In this document: piece after piece, positions 42,751-51,192 of the stretch
Layout: each line of letters begins with the position of its first letter
Position numbering within the stretch: the stretch's first letter is position 1
Source of the DNA: Nonomuraea angiospora
GTDB taxonomy: Bacteria; Actinomycetota; Actinomycetes; Streptosporangiales; Streptosporangiaceae
DNA: 64,000 nt
Direction of reading: 5' to 3'
Assembly (NCBI RefSeq): GCF_014873145.1
Contig: NZ_JADBEK010000001.1
Location: 8,494,001 to 8,558,000, forward strand
Notes under the pieces: model-generated
Seen by the model: the letters and a program-made list of their open reading frames with translations, nothing else
Databases searched by the model: none
Told to the model about the DNA's origin: nothing
Program-made: the position numbers and the translations under genes

Positions 42751-43737
42751 CTATATGGACATCGTCTCCGTCGAGCGCTCGTGCTGGTGCTGCTCGGGCA
42801 GGTGGCTTTCCGCATGCGCCCACACCACGACGTTGTCGTGCCGTCCCCGTTCCCGCTCTCGCTGAAAGAAGGTGACCACCTCCTGATCGGAATGGCGCAG
42901 GCTGAAATGGGTCAGCACGAACAGCGTGTCCGGGTGCGCCTCGATCACGGGTTTGAGCCGGCTCCACACCGTGTGCCCGACCCGATCGGCGCGAGCCAGC
43001 TCGCTGTCGTGGAGAAAGGTGCACTCGGTGATGATGACCGGATAGGTGAACAGCCAGGGGTTCCGCTCGAACACCGACACATGCGTATCGCCGAGGAAGG
43101 CGAAAAGAGGACGGCGTACCTGCCGGTCGACCTCCACGCCTTCTCGCCGCTTCTCGGCCATGATCCGGCCGAACGCCGCGCCGCGTCCTTCCCGAACCAG
43201 TTCGTCCCGCAGGTCCTGGAACTCGGGCAGCAGTTCCTTGACGTTCTCGCTGAACGCGTAGCCCACGCAGGGCACCTTGTGCTCGCATCTCACCACGCGC
43301 ACGTGGTGGCCACGGGAGCCGAAAACGAATTCGTCGTCCTGCCGCACGCCGTGAAGACGGTAGGCCGGGGCCAATGCCGGATCGTACGGCGCCGCGTGAT
43401 TCAGCTCGGAGGACGCGCGCAGGAAAGCCTCCACATACGGCAGCGCCTCGGCCGGCAGGTAGATGTCGGCACCGGACGGCCTGGAGGCGAGGTAGTCGAG
43501 ATCCTTGGCGTGGTCGTGGTGCGTGTGCGTCAGGAAGACCGTCTCGGGCTGCCGCCCTTCACATAATCCGGCGTCGAGGGCGCATCGCAGCTCCGGTATG
43601 TGAAAGAAGGTCTTGTCGTTCGCCCGGGAGTAACCGGTGAGGGTGAACGTGGTGCCGGGGATCCGCCACGTCTTCCACTGCCGGAAAGGATGCCCCTTAT
43701 CCAACAGGTCCGGATGCTCTTGGGAGGTCTGCGTCAT
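42751..43737 (-). CDS. MBL-fold hydrolase (ribonuclease Z-like), 328 aa
   Basis: Metallo-beta-lactamase fold with the zinc motif FLTHTHHDHAKDLDYL (about residue 72), VRVVRCEHKVPCVGYAF (the region around the HEXX exosite of tRNase Z-like proteins), FLGDTHVSVF with a further metal Asp, and LTHFSLRH near the C-terminus as the last histidine site. It resembles RNase Z/ElaC-type phosphodiesterases more than lactonases. A housekeeping tRNA-processing role is possible but not proven. GGAAGG lies 8 nt before ATG. Divergent from the GH20 remnant. Confidence 0.78.
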   Translation of the reverse strand: MTQTSQEHPDLLDKGHPFRQWKTWRIPGTTFTLTGYSRANDKTFFHIPELRCALDAGLCEGRQPETVFLTHTHHDHAKDLDYLASRPSGADIYLPAEALPYVEAFLRASSELNHAAPYDPALAPAYRLHGVRQDDEFVFGSRGHHVRVVRCEHKVPCVGYAFSENVKELLPEFQDLRDELVREGRGAAFGRIMAEKRREGVEVDRQVRRPLFAFLGDTHVSVFERNPWLFTYPVIITECTFLHDSELARADRVGHTVWSRLKPVIEAHPDTLFVLTHFSLRHSDQEVVTFFQRERERGRHDNVVVWAHAESHLPEQHQHERSTETMSI

Positions 43738-43805
43738 CGGGTACGCCTTCCAGATGTTCGGACACTGGCCTTGTTGGCTGCTCGCCAGGTTCGCGGTCCG
43801 GCGGC

Positions 43806-44258
43806 GAAATTTCCAGTAAATATCTCTACCGGGCCGGCCGCCTTTCTCTCGGATGGGTGCACACGCTGGATGACGTCTACCGGTTCGAGCCCGTACCGCC
43901 CCGGCCGGTCGGAATGGGTCACGCGGCCCGCGTCATCGGCACCCAGGCCAACCTGTGGACAGAAGTCGCCGAAAATCGCGGGCGAGTGGACTACCAGGCG
44001 TTTCCCTGGGTGGTCGCGTTCACCGACGTGGCCTGGTCGGACCTGCCGGCTCCCGACGTGGCCTGGTCGGACCTGCCGGCTCCCAATGAACGCGACTTCG
44101 ACGACTTCGAGCACTGGATGAACGCGGCACACTACGCCCGCCTGGACGCCCTGGACGTCGCCCACCGCCCGCCCGACGGACCCCGCCCCTGGCAGCAACG
44201 CCCCGGCATCCCCGGACGCCCGCAGAACAAACCCCTACGAACGTGGCGAATGGCCTGA
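43806..44258 (+). pseudogene. 3' fragment of a GH20 beta-N-acetylhexosaminidase gene
   Basis: Only the C-terminal end of a family 20 glycosidase is left: TLDDVYRFEPVPPR, ARVIGTQANLWTEV, RVDYQAFPWVVAFTDVAWSDLP and HYARLDALDVAHRPPDGPRPWQQRPG. These are the last conserved blocks around the active-site Trp/Tyr region. The catalytic Asp-Glu and the (beta/alpha)8 barrel start are absent. The reading frame upstream of GTG 43857 is open but unrelated. An in-frame 30-bp duplication is inside it. Confidence 0.8.
44025..44084. repeat. Perfect 2 x 30-bp tandem repeat in the GH20 fragment
   Basis: Two identical 30-bp units (44025-44054, 44055-44084) encode DVAWSDLPAP twice. Such a perfect copy implies recent slippage in a gene no longer under selection. 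Confidence 0.9.
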
Positions 44259-44453
44259 CCCGCCACACGGCCTGCAAGGCGACGAGCGACCTCCCCGCCG
44301 ACCAGCCCCCTCGGAGCCGCCGCTCGATCGAGCAAGGCCCCTCGGCTCCCCCTCCACGCTCTTCGCCGCCCCGGCGACGCGCGCACCCTTGACCCTCACT
44401 CCAGAACCGAAGCACCTGCGCCTTCGCCGCCGAAGCCGTGAAGGACCTTGCTG

Positions 44454-45080
44454 TCAGGGTTTGCCGGCCTGACCAAACGAGCCGACCAGCGAAGGTCTGA
44501 TGAAGTCGGCACGGTGCAGCCGCACTCCGGTGGCCCGCTCCGCCAGCGCAAGCGCGCTTGGCAGGGGTTGTTCGGTGAGATCGTCGAGGTCAAGCCCCAA
44601 CTCGTGTACGTCGGCCAGGAGCGGATCAGGGTCGAGACCGTCTCGAAGGGAGTAGGCGTACCAGCTGAATGAGCTGATCAGCCGGCCGTCGACGAGATAG
44701 AAGAAGTAATCGTGCTTGAGGTCAACGAGCACGGTGGCCACGGCGGTGCCGACGGACAAGGAAACACGCTGCTCCCATGACATCCACGCCCATCCGTACT
44801 CGAGAACGGTCCCGCTCTGCACGGCATAGGCTGCGATCGGGAACCCGCCGGCAACCCCAGGGGCGGCCCCGATCCGCCGAAAGACTGCGTCGGGAGGCAA
44901 CCCCCGCACGAAGGTCAGGCACAGCCCCGCCTCACCATCGCCACCGGTGCACTCCTCCGCCAGCCACACATAGTCGGCCGCCGGGGCCGAACTCCAGCCC
45001 ACTCCGGCTCTCGGGGTGCTGGCGAGCGCGTCCCCCAGGGGCAGATGGCCGGCGATCTGCACCGGCCGATCAGGTGTCAT
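44454..45080 (-). CDS. DUF6461-like protein, 208 aa
   Basis: Contains ADYVWLAEECTGGDGEAGLCLTFVRGLPPDAVFRRIGA near the N-terminus, then VLEYGWAWMSWEQRVSLSVGTAVATVLVDLKHDYFFYLVDGRLISSF, a layout typical of DUF6461 proteins of actinobacteria. These are small cytosolic proteins with no known reaction, often near contact-dependent toxin or immunity genes. The ATG at 45080 overlaps the end of the upstream HycA-like gene by 11 bp, so they are translationally linked. Lower GC than region 1. Confidence 0.65.
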   Translation of the reverse strand: MTPDRPVQIAGHLPLGDALASTPRAGVGWSSAPAADYVWLAEECTGGDGEAGLCLTFVRGLPPDAVFRRIGAAPGVAGGFPIAAYAVQSGTVLEYGWAWMSWEQRVSLSVGTAVATVLVDLKHDYFFYLVDGRLISSFSWYAYSLRDGLDPDPLLADVHELGLDLDDLTEQPLPSALALAERATGVRLHRADFIRPSLVGSFGQAGKP

Positions 45081-45525
45081 AGAGGCCGTCCCATGGTGCA
45101 TAGAACCCAAGGTGGTTGGGATAAAGCTCCGCGCACTCCTCGCCCTCATGATCTTCCAGGATCAGCCCGAACACCACGCCATCGAACTCCAGCCGAAACG
45201 GACGAATGGCGATGTCGCCGAACTCGAGGCCGGGCAACTCCGCAAGCCATTCGCCCAGCCGCCGATCGGCGGCGTCCACCGACTCCCTGTGCCTGTCATC
45301 GGCCCCGGTGCATTCGACGCGCGAGTCAAGGTAGTGACCTTCAGGGCTGAAGCGATGAAGAACGGCGTACCACCGCTTGTGGGACAACCAATCCTCTGTT
45401 CTCGAGTAGCCCTCCCGAAAGGCAGGAACAACCCCGCCAAGGAACTGACCATCGCGCCACTGGCCGATGCGGTCGGTGTGATAGTCGGGCTCGTACGAAA
45501 TCGGGATGACCTCGGGATACGTCAC
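45070..45525 (-). CDS. HycA-like conserved hypothetical protein, 151 aa
   Basis: The protein begins VTYPEVIPISYEPDYHTDRIGQW and contains RTEDWLSHKRWYAVLHRF and FGDIAIRPFRLEFDGVVFGL, ending YAPWDGLYDT. It resembles actinomycete proteins sometimes labelled as formate hydrogenlyase regulator HycA, but no hyc genes are present, so that name is not a function. GTG 45525 follows TACTGT (45538-45533) by 7 nt on the minus strand, a leaderless start. A longer GTG start at 45579 is less likely because the broken copy at 52.7 kb conserves the same promoter and start. Confidence 0.6.
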   Translation of the reverse strand: MTYPEVIPISYEPDYHTDRIGQWRDGQFLGGVVPAFREGYSRTEDWLSHKRWYAVLHRFSPEGHYLDSRVECTGADDRHRESVDAADRRLGEWLAELPGLEFGDIAIRPFRLEFDGVVFGLILEDHEGEECAELYPNHLGFYAPWDGLYDT

Positions 45526-45606
45526 GCCCCGAACAGTAACCAGCCCGTACGACAATCTCCCATTCCGCCTGCCGAGCACGCGTTACCCAGGACCCCTGAA
45601 AAAGCG

Positions 45607-45640
45607 GGAGCCGCAGGAAGCAACAACTTCCCGCGGCTCC
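45607..45640 (+). other. Leader hairpin, copy 1 (AICE transfer-gene type)
   Basis: GGAGCCGC and GCGGCTCC pair across an 18-nt loop whose own ends (GGAAG/CTTCC) can pair. The same structure with the same loop length is at 59201-59234. A G-C pair there is an A-T pair here, a compensatory change. It is followed at 45.69 kb by a degraded version of the TraB start. Confidence 0.6.
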
Positions 45641-46183
45641 GGTCTTCCACTCACGCGACATGGTTGGAAGGGCTCCAGCGTACTGTTCCAAGAGGATCTT
45701 TGGCGATGAGCCGCACCGCACCGCCTCCAACCGGCCGCGGCGGCACAGACCCAAAACACTCCGACTCAGCCGCCACCTTGATGAGCCATACGCCGCAATT
45801 TCGGTTGCCTGACTTCATGCCATCGACAACACTGCAGCGTGCACTCCCATGAGCACTTGATGGGCCTCGCGCCGATCGCAAGGACGGCCGGGCGGACCTT
45901 GCACTTGCGATCCCGACCGAGTCGGCAGTAGCCGTACTACCAGGCGCACTCGATGGCATGAACACGACGAAACCCATGTTCATCAACCCCGACCAGGGCA
46001 CCACGCCCGGGCAACGACCTTGACCTCTGGTCTGCTCGCCCTCTCCCGGGTCGACGCCGGGCGGGATGATCAGGCCTCCACTTCAGCTACCCACCGCCCT
46101 GCCTCCACCACGGCGATCATCCCGAAGTAAAAGCCCTCCGGGAGGCAGAATGGAGGGCAATCGGCAGAGACGGGGGTTGCAGC
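45641..46183. other. Gene-poor stretch with a degraded TraB 5' end and two long inverted repeats
   Basis: From about 45687 the + strand encodes CSKRIFGDEPHRTASN, a decayed form of the MFKRMPGDEPHRIVST start of the TraB-like gene at 59281, without a start codon. Further on, GATCGCAAG (45874) pairs with CTTGCGATC (45904), and CGGGATGATC (46062) pairs with GATCATCCCG (46115). I see no intact gene in this 540-bp stretch. Confidence 0.55.
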
Positions 46184-46558
46184 ATGAGCGAGCAACCTGG
46201 CGCTGCGCTGCAAATTCATGGGGCGCTGCACGATTGGTATGCGGTCCTGCACGTGAGCGGTGAGTTCTCCCGCGATGCTCGCTTAGGGTCTCGTCTTCGC
46301 GATGCGATGGCGGCGCTGCCCATCCCCGATCCGCCTTATCTGGTCCTCGACCTTGCTGGCGTTGCCTCTTGGGACAGCTGGACCATCGGAGCGATTCTGT
46401 CGAGCGCGAAGCGGGTGATGACAGGCGGCGGAGCATTGGTCGTCGCGGCAGCTCCCGCCGACCTGCTGGCGCACTGCCGACAGACAAGGCTGGACCGGCC
46501 GCTCAGATTCTGCGAGACGGTGGAGTCGGCCGAGGAGCAACTGCGCTCTGGCACCTGA
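46184..46558 (+). CDS. STAS-domain protein (anti-sigma-factor-antagonist-like), 124 aa
   Basis: A single STAS fold: LHDWYAVLHVSGEFSRDA (first strand), YLVLDLAGVASWDSWTIGAIL where the D-S-xG loop normally carries the phosphorylated serine (here SWDSW), and GGGALVVAAAPADLLAHCRQTRL. It could antagonise an anti-sigma kinase, but no RsbW-like gene is adjacent. The serine is preceded by Asp rather than the canonical context, so phosphorylation is uncertain. Confidence 0.72.
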   Translation: MSEQPGAALQIHGALHDWYAVLHVSGEFSRDARLGSRLRDAMAALPIPDPPYLVLDLAGVASWDSWTIGAILSSAKRVMTGGGALVVAAAPADLLAHCRQTRLDRPLRFCETVESAEEQLRSGT

Positions 46559-46673
46559 GCGTCGGTACGGCGCTCAGCCAGCGAGTTGGATGAGCACGGC
46601 GTCGTAATGCCACGGCGAACTGTTGCAGATCCAGTTTTGGGCCTGAGCACCGCATGCATGGGAAGCCAACCAC

Positions 46674-47255
46674 TCACCCGCCTTTGTAGCTGTACCAACG
46701 GCCCTTCAAGTAGCTGTAGCTCTCGCCGTACTTTCCGGCTATATCGTTTGGCTCGCCGGTGGGCAGCCAGATGAAACCTTTGTCGTCGCCAAGAAACCAG
46801 TCCCGTACACCGAACTGCGCACTGCCGGGGAGTCCTTCCCCGGTGACGCCGTCGTGGTACTGCGTTCCGTCGCACACGCGGTACAGGCCTGCCCATTGGC
46901 AGGGCTCTTTGCCGCTGGGACTCACGGCCACGGCTTTGGCGTAGGCCTCCATGCTTGTCTCGGAGAGTGTGAAGCGAATCCAGAACGGCGCGTCCGTGAC
47001 GAGCGCGAGCATGACGCCGCCTGCGACAACGAAGGGCAAGACCCACCGGTACTTCAGGTCCTGTGCCAAAGTCCCCTTGTGCTCGGCCCACACCATCCGG
47101 ATCGCCCAGTGGGCGAGCAGAAGCGCGCCGACAGGGATCGCGAGGAGAAACATCTCGAACTTGTCCCAGTACGGGTAGCTAGCCCGTATCAAGATGACAG
47201 TGGCCACGGCCGAGAAGACGATCAGAAACGGTAATCCGGGCGGTTTGCTGATCAC
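46674..47255 (-). CDS. Membrane protein of unknown function, 193 aa
   Basis: Three or so membrane helices in the first 90 residues (LPFLIVFSAVATVILI, FLLAIPVGALLLAHWAIRMV, WVLPFVVAGGVMLALV), then an extracytoplasmic part with PCQWAGLYRVCDG, two cysteines that could pair, and GDDKGFIWLP. No family recognised. GTG 47255 follows TAGGGT (47267-47262 on the minus strand) by 6 nt, a leaderless start. Codon use is looser than in region 1. Confidence 0.6.
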   Translation of the reverse strand: MISKPPGLPFLIVFSAVATVILIRASYPYWDKFEMFLLAIPVGALLLAHWAIRMVWAEHKGTLAQDLKYRWVLPFVVAGGVMLALVTDAPFWIRFTLSETSMEAYAKAVAVSPSGKEPCQWAGLYRVCDGTQYHDGVTGEGLPGSAQFGVRDWFLGDDKGFIWLPTGEPNDIAGKYGESYSYLKGRWYSYKGG

Positions 47256-47468
47256 GGCGTCACCCTAGCGTTGTCCGGTGACACCAGAGCAGCCGACTAG
47301 CCTGGCACCAGGCGACAGTGCGGCGCCTGGACGTCGAGTTCGGTGATGCGGCACAGCGACGCTACTGGGCGGGATGATCAGTTCCGCCCCTTGCCATCTA
47401 CGAACCTCAGGCTCGCGCGCTGACCATCTCAGAGTCAGAAACCCCGCTTGGAGGCGAGTTCTCAAGGG

Positions 47469-47981
47469 ATGCTGAGTGCTGTGCCTGACTTGTTGTGGGA
47501 TGACGTTAAGGTTCTCTTCGACCCTGAGTTCAACGGAGCGTTGCCTGACGTGGTTGTAGAGGGGACGACTGTCGAGGACTGGCAGGTGCTGCTGGATCTC
47601 GTTCGGGCGCAGGGTTGGCAGTACGCCTACTCGGTAGGTGGCGAGCCGATGGAGTTTTCTTCGGCGGCTGACATGGCGGCGGCCGCCTACGGCGCCGGCG
47701 CGCCTGAGCTGAGGGTCACGCCCGAGCTGAGAGTCTGGCCGATTCCCGAAGTGCTGATGATCTTCCGGATGTATCAGACTGAGTCCATCGACTTCGATGT
47801 CGATCTCAGAGAGTTGCAGGGGCAGGAGCGATTGGACGTCCTGGTGGATGTCCTCTGCGTGATCGGACGGCGTCTCGGGAAGTCCGTGTTGATGAGCGCG
47901 GAGGGATCTCCTGGTCGTCCAGATCTTGGGTTCGATGTCGAGGCCGACCGGGTGGTAAAGATGGTTGATCCGGGCGTGTAA
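47469..47981 (+). CDS. Hypothetical acidic protein, 170 aa
   Basis: Unrecognised acidic cytosolic protein (DLLWDDVKVLFDPEFNGALPDVVVEG..., LLDLVRAQGWQYAY). A short internal duplication gives APELRVTPELRVWP. Its size and acidity resemble immunity-like orphans in actinomycetes, an inference only. ATG 47469 touches a purine run AAGGG; a TTG at 47448 is also open. Confidence 0.5.
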   Translation: MLSAVPDLLWDDVKVLFDPEFNGALPDVVVEGTTVEDWQVLLDLVRAQGWQYAYSVGGEPMEFSSAADMAAAAYGAGAPELRVTPELRVWPIPEVLMIFRMYQTESIDFDVDLRELQGQERLDVLVDVLCVIGRRLGKSVLMSAEGSPGRPDLGFDVEADRVVKMVDPGV

Positions 47982-48140
47982 CCGCTGTTGAAGAGCTTGG
48001 GGATGGGGCTCATGCCGACCGGCGCATCTCCGTCACGCTGGCAACATGATCGCGGCGGTCTTGACCTCATGACGCGTATGGGACGGACCTGTCGCCCTGA
48101 CCGCCGTGAGGAGAATGAGATTCTTCCCTGGTTCACGAGA

Positions 48141-48443
48141 TCAGGACTGCAGCCAGCGTCCATCGCGGTATTCGATCGGGATCTCGTCGTCCCCTGGGTC
48201 GATCCCAAGCGCCTCCAGCTCATCGAACCACCGGTCTCGACGAGAGTCGGGCAGCCGTGTCCCACACCAGGGACAGAACGAGATGATGACGGAGGAGCTG
48301 CCGCCATCATGGACCAGCAAGCCGTACTCGACGAACCGCTCATCGAAACTGATCAGCATGTCTGGGCAGCAGGAGCGATCCGGATGCCGCCCGCAGTTCC
48401 GAGTTACCTGTCGAACCATCGACTCGCAGCAGTGCTCGACCAA
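48141..48443 (-). CDS. DUF6980-like small protein, about 100 aa
   Basis: The peptide has CCESMVRQVTRNCGRHPDRSCCPDMLISF, YGLLVHDGGSSSVIISFCPWCGTRLPDSRRDRW, a Cys-rich pattern (CC, C, CC, CPWC) of a small zinc-binding actinomycete family. The CPWCGxxLP element is the zinc-ribbon hallmark. A TTG at 48443 has AGGGAGAGG about 6 nt upstream; the frame is open to 48497. It lies next to an integration-site remnant, so its upstream region may be truncated. Confidence 0.55.
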   Translation of the reverse strand: MVEHCCESMVRQVTRNCGRHPDRSCCPDMLISFDERFVEYGLLVHDGGSSSVIISFCPWCGTRLPDSRRDRWFDELEALGIDPGDDEIPIEYRDGRWLQS

Positions 48444-48458
48444 GGACGCCTCTCCCTC

Positions 48459-48585
48459 TAATGGCACGCAGAGATCGACAACTCTAGACAAGATCAAAGC
48501 CTGGGCGCTGAATCCATCGGCCTACCTGGGCCTCTCGGACGGAGAGCGGGTGACGAGAATCGAACCCGCGCTGTCAGCTTGGGAA
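48459..48585. other. att remnant A: arm repeat, hairpin and tRNA-Gly 3'-half copy
   Basis: TAATGGCACGC (48459-48469) is followed by a hairpin-like stretch and then GAGCGGGTGACGAGAATCG... at 48544-48585. Read on the minus strand this is TTCCCAAGCTGACAGC then GCGGGTTCGATT, the anticodon arm, T-arm and acceptor 3' side of a tRNA-Gly(CCC). One base differs from copy C (GACGAG for GACGGG). No 5' half of the tRNA is present. Confidence 0.8.
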
Positions 48586-48760
48586 CTCTTTCGAGATTGT
48601 GGCGTCTGAGCAGGGGAACGCTGACCTGGCGTATGCGGGTCGAGCGACCGTGATTCCCTGTGGGCCGCCGACCGTACGGGCATGCAGTGGGAACGACGCG
48701 GGCTGTCAAGGTATGTGCTTAGTCCGATCGCCCCGGAGGCGCGTCTGACACGATGGGGGT

Positions 48761-49210
48761 GTGTCACGCCCTCTCCCACCTTCGGCTCCCGAGGGTCATG
48801 TCAGTTTGTTCGTAGATCTCAGTCCGTCCGGGAAGCCCGTGTTCGAAGTCCTGCCTGCGGCCAGGCTCGGTAATGATCGTTATGAGCTGCTTGGAAGTCC
48901 TGGTCTCGCTCTCGGCTGTGCGGTAGGTGACATCATCCGGCGTTCGCCTGATGGCCGATTCGTAGTGGAACTCAAGGGCGGCCAGCACTGCGTTCAGGCG
49001 GCCGCCATGGGGCCTTTGCCTGACGCCGGACTGCAGACTCTCTCGAATCTGGCTCAGCGATTCAAGGGCATAGCTGAATGGCCTCACGACCGGCGCTTGG
49101 CCGTGCTGACGCTTCCCGAATCAACCTTCCTTCCGGAAGCGGAATCGGCTCTCGATGCTTGGGCGAACACAATTCCGGACGCTCGATGGTGGTTCGGTAA
49201 TCAGGAATGA
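48761..49210 (+). CDS. DUF4265-like protein, 149 aa
   Basis: Pattern GHVSLFVDLSPSGKPVFEVLPAARLGNDRYELLGSPGLALGCAVGDIIRR fits DUF4265, a small family found with type VI/contact toxins and as orphan immunity-like genes. The remainder is mixed alpha/beta, ending DARWWFGNQE. GTG 48761 is preceded by GGGGG. It lies on the right arm side of att remnant A, so it is probably element cargo. Confidence 0.6.
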   Translation: MSRPLPPSAPEGHVSLFVDLSPSGKPVFEVLPAARLGNDRYELLGSPGLALGCAVGDIIRRSPDGRFVVELKGGQHCVQAAAMGPLPDAGLQTLSNLAQRFKGIAEWPHDRRLAVLTLPESTFLPEAESALDAWANTIPDARWWFGNQE

Positions 49211-49414
49211 TGCGTCGGCGGTGTCGTGTGCCTTGATTGTGCCATCGGAGATTGGCGACCAGCCTCAAGCCTTCCCGGTCTCCATCCGGTCTGCCGTTGA
49301 CCCGACCGCGGAGCGGCAGCGGGCCGGCTGGAGCCGGGGGAGGATCATCAATGTTCCCTATCCTCCCTATGGGTGGCTCGAACCCTGCACCGGCCCGGTC
49401 CAAGATCAATTAAT

Positions 49415-49844
49415 GAGGCGCTCGTCCGGCTCCAACTCAGCACCCGGGATTGTGGAGCCGAGGAGCTATCCCAGCCCTGACGGAGTGGATCGCACCGCGC
49501 CGCACACGTTCTCCACCAAGAAGGACGCGGAGATCTGGCTGACCAACAAAGAGGCCGAACTGCTGGCCGGCGACTGGCTGGACCCGCCTCTCGGGAAAGT
49601 CGCTAAAAGTGCGGCGAGGCGTGGGTCGATGAGCGCCCGCGGTCGAGGTGGCTCGCGTCCGGAAGTGGCGAAGGCGTACCGGCTCCTGAAGGCCATCTTC
49701 AACACGGCTGTGGAGGACAGGCTGATCAAGGCCGATCGCGGACCCGTAGTCGGCCGCAAGGTGGCTGTGGCGCGATCGACCGCACGTGCTCTCGGGGCGG
49801 CCGAGGCAGTTCTCTGGTCCTCCCTGACTCCGTCCTCCGGATGA
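49415..49844 (+). pseudogene. Integrase (tyrosine recombinase) pseudogene, N-terminal part
   Basis: The reading frame contains PSPDGVDRTAPHTFSTKKDAEIWLTNKEAELLAGDWLDP, the N-terminal arm-binding region of AICE integrases, and VAKAYRLLKAIFNTAVEDRLI, the core-binding SAM-like helix. Between them the normal linker is deleted, and the catalytic domain is missing. It has no plausible start codon. The catalytic end of an integrase is found 970 bp downstream beyond an EF-hand gene. Confidence 0.75.
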
Positions 49845-49895
49845 GCATTTCCTAGGTCACGAACCAGAGCCTCCACGCTACGTAACAGTTTCGTC

Positions 49896-49912
49896 ACTCA
49901 AATGAGTATAGT
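49896..49912 (+). promoter_or_regulatory. Candidate promoter of the EF-hand gene
   Basis: ACTCA-AA-TGAGT inverted repeat (49896-49907) ends at a TATAGT (49907-49912) -10-like box, in an AT-rich patch unlike the rest of the window, 54 bp before the EF-hand GTG. Confidence 0.4.
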
Positions 49913-49965
49913 CACGATTAGTGATCTATCGAAAACATTGAGTCTCCCGAAGAGCGGAGGCGGAT

Positions 49966-50493
49966 GTGGCCAGTGAGTTCCAGCGTAGAAAGGTCGGCGG
50001 AGTCTTCCGGGCGATGGATGTGGACGGCGACGGCCGACTGACCCAAGCCGACTTCCAGGCGCTCGCCCACCGCTGGACGGCCGTCGGCGGGTCCGTCGAC
50101 CCAGAGCGACTGGCCTCCATCATGACCGGTTGGTGGCCGGTGCTCCGGGCGGCCTCCGACCCTGGTGGCGATGATGCCGTCTCCCTCGACGAGGTGCTTC
50201 GCGTCGTGGAAGGACTCGGTGACATGGCCGACGCGGTCTCCGGCACGGCCGACGCGATGTTCGAGGCCATCGACTTCAATGGCGACGGCCTCATCTCCTG
50301 CTCGGAGTACGGCGCGCTCATCGAGACGTGGAACGGGGCGCCCGCGGCGACCGATGAGATCTTCCCGCGCCTCGACCTGGACGGTGACGGCCACCTCACC
50401 CGCGATGAGTTTCGCATCCACTGGACGGAGTTCTGGGCCGGCGACGACCCGGACGCTCCCGGAACCTACGTATTCGGCGCGCTGTCGGAATAG
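49966..50493 (+). CDS. EF-hand calcium-binding protein, 175 aa
   Basis: Calerythrin-like cytosolic calcium sensor or buffer. Three good EF-hand loops are visible: DVDGDGRLTQADF (about residue 19), DFNGDGLISCSEY (about 106) and DLDGDGHLTRDEF (about 140), each with Asp/Asn at positions 1, 3 and 5 and Glu or Asp at 12. The second site (about 60-75) is degenerate, as in sarcoplasmic-type proteins. GTG 49966 has GGAGGCGG upstream. It sits between two integrase fragments, so it is an intact gene in a decayed element. Confidence 0.85.
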   Translation: MASEFQRRKVGGVFRAMDVDGDGRLTQADFQALAHRWTAVGGSVDPERLASIMTGWWPVLRAASDPGGDDAVSLDEVLRVVEGLGDMADAVSGTADAMFEAIDFNGDGLISCSEYGALIETWNGAPAATDEIFPRLDLDGDGHLTRDEFRIHWTEFWAGDDPDAPGTYVFGALSE

Positions 50494-50814
50494 CCCGAAG
50501 GCGGCGTCCTCAGCGAGGTCGTAGAGCGCACCGAACGCCGGGGCGTTCCGCTATGACAGGACGTTGTCACGGGTGGAGGGTGCGGTCCTGCGCAGGTTCG
50601 GCTCCGGCCGTTGTTCCACACCGTGTCGTCGATGGCGGTGCATGGCCCGACCGGGCGGATGATCAGATGCCCCGCAAGCCGCCACAGGACGTTCCGCTCC
50701 TCCGGGGCGTCATCCTCGTTCGCGGCGAACTCCAGGACCAACGTCTGGTCCTTGCCGAGGCGCCGGGGTCGGGAGATGGTCCTCGGGCCGCCCAAGTATC
50801 CCGCAGGCGCGGGT

Positions 50815-51105
50815 ACATGAGGATCTATGTGAAGCGGGAGGACGATGCGCTCGTCTTCGCGGGGGTCAAGGGCGGCCCGATGCGGCGAGCGGGTTCTACA
50901 AGGTGAGCGGTTGGACGTATGCGTACGGGCCATCGGGGTGCCGAGGCTCCATCCGCACGACCTCCACCACGCGGAGAACACGATCGCGGCGGAGCCGGGT
51001 ACGGGGCTCAAGGACCTGATGGTTCGGATGGGCCATGACGGCGTGCGCGTCGCGATGATCTATCAGACCCGCCTGGCGTTCTGGTACCCGCTGGATGATC
51101 AGCGG
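50815..51105 (+). pseudogene. Integrase pseudogene, C-terminal catalytic part
   Basis: MRIYVKREDDALVFAGVKGGPMRRAG runs in one frame, then a frameshift leads to VRAIGVPRLHPHDLHHAENT and GTGLKDLMVRMGHDGVRVAMIYQ. The tyrosine recombinase box II should read HDLRHTGNT; here the catalytic Arg is His, so it cannot be active. The catalytic Tyr in MIYQ is still visible. The 5' half lies at 49415-49844 on the other side of an EF-hand gene. Confidence 0.8.
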
Positions 51106-51145
51106 CCCAAATGGCACGCTAAGACCAATAGGCTCGAACAAGATC

Positions 51146-51184
51146 AAAGCCCAGATCTTGAAAATTCCGGTCGACCTGGGCTTT
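51146..51184 (+). terminator. Integrase-end hairpin at att remnant B
   Basis: AAAGCCCAG pairs with CTGGGCTTT over a 21-nt loop. A related hairpin lies in the same place, just before the att core, at copy C (59868-59904). It is the conserved end of the integrase transcript. Confidence 0.6.
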
Positions 51185-51192
51185 CTGCTGTG

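Noticed and set aside
44025..44084. CRISPR-like array in the GH20 remnant or the 16.4-kb repeats
   Set aside because: Repeats are directly adjacent with no spacers and lie in frame in protein-coding sequence; no cas genes are present.
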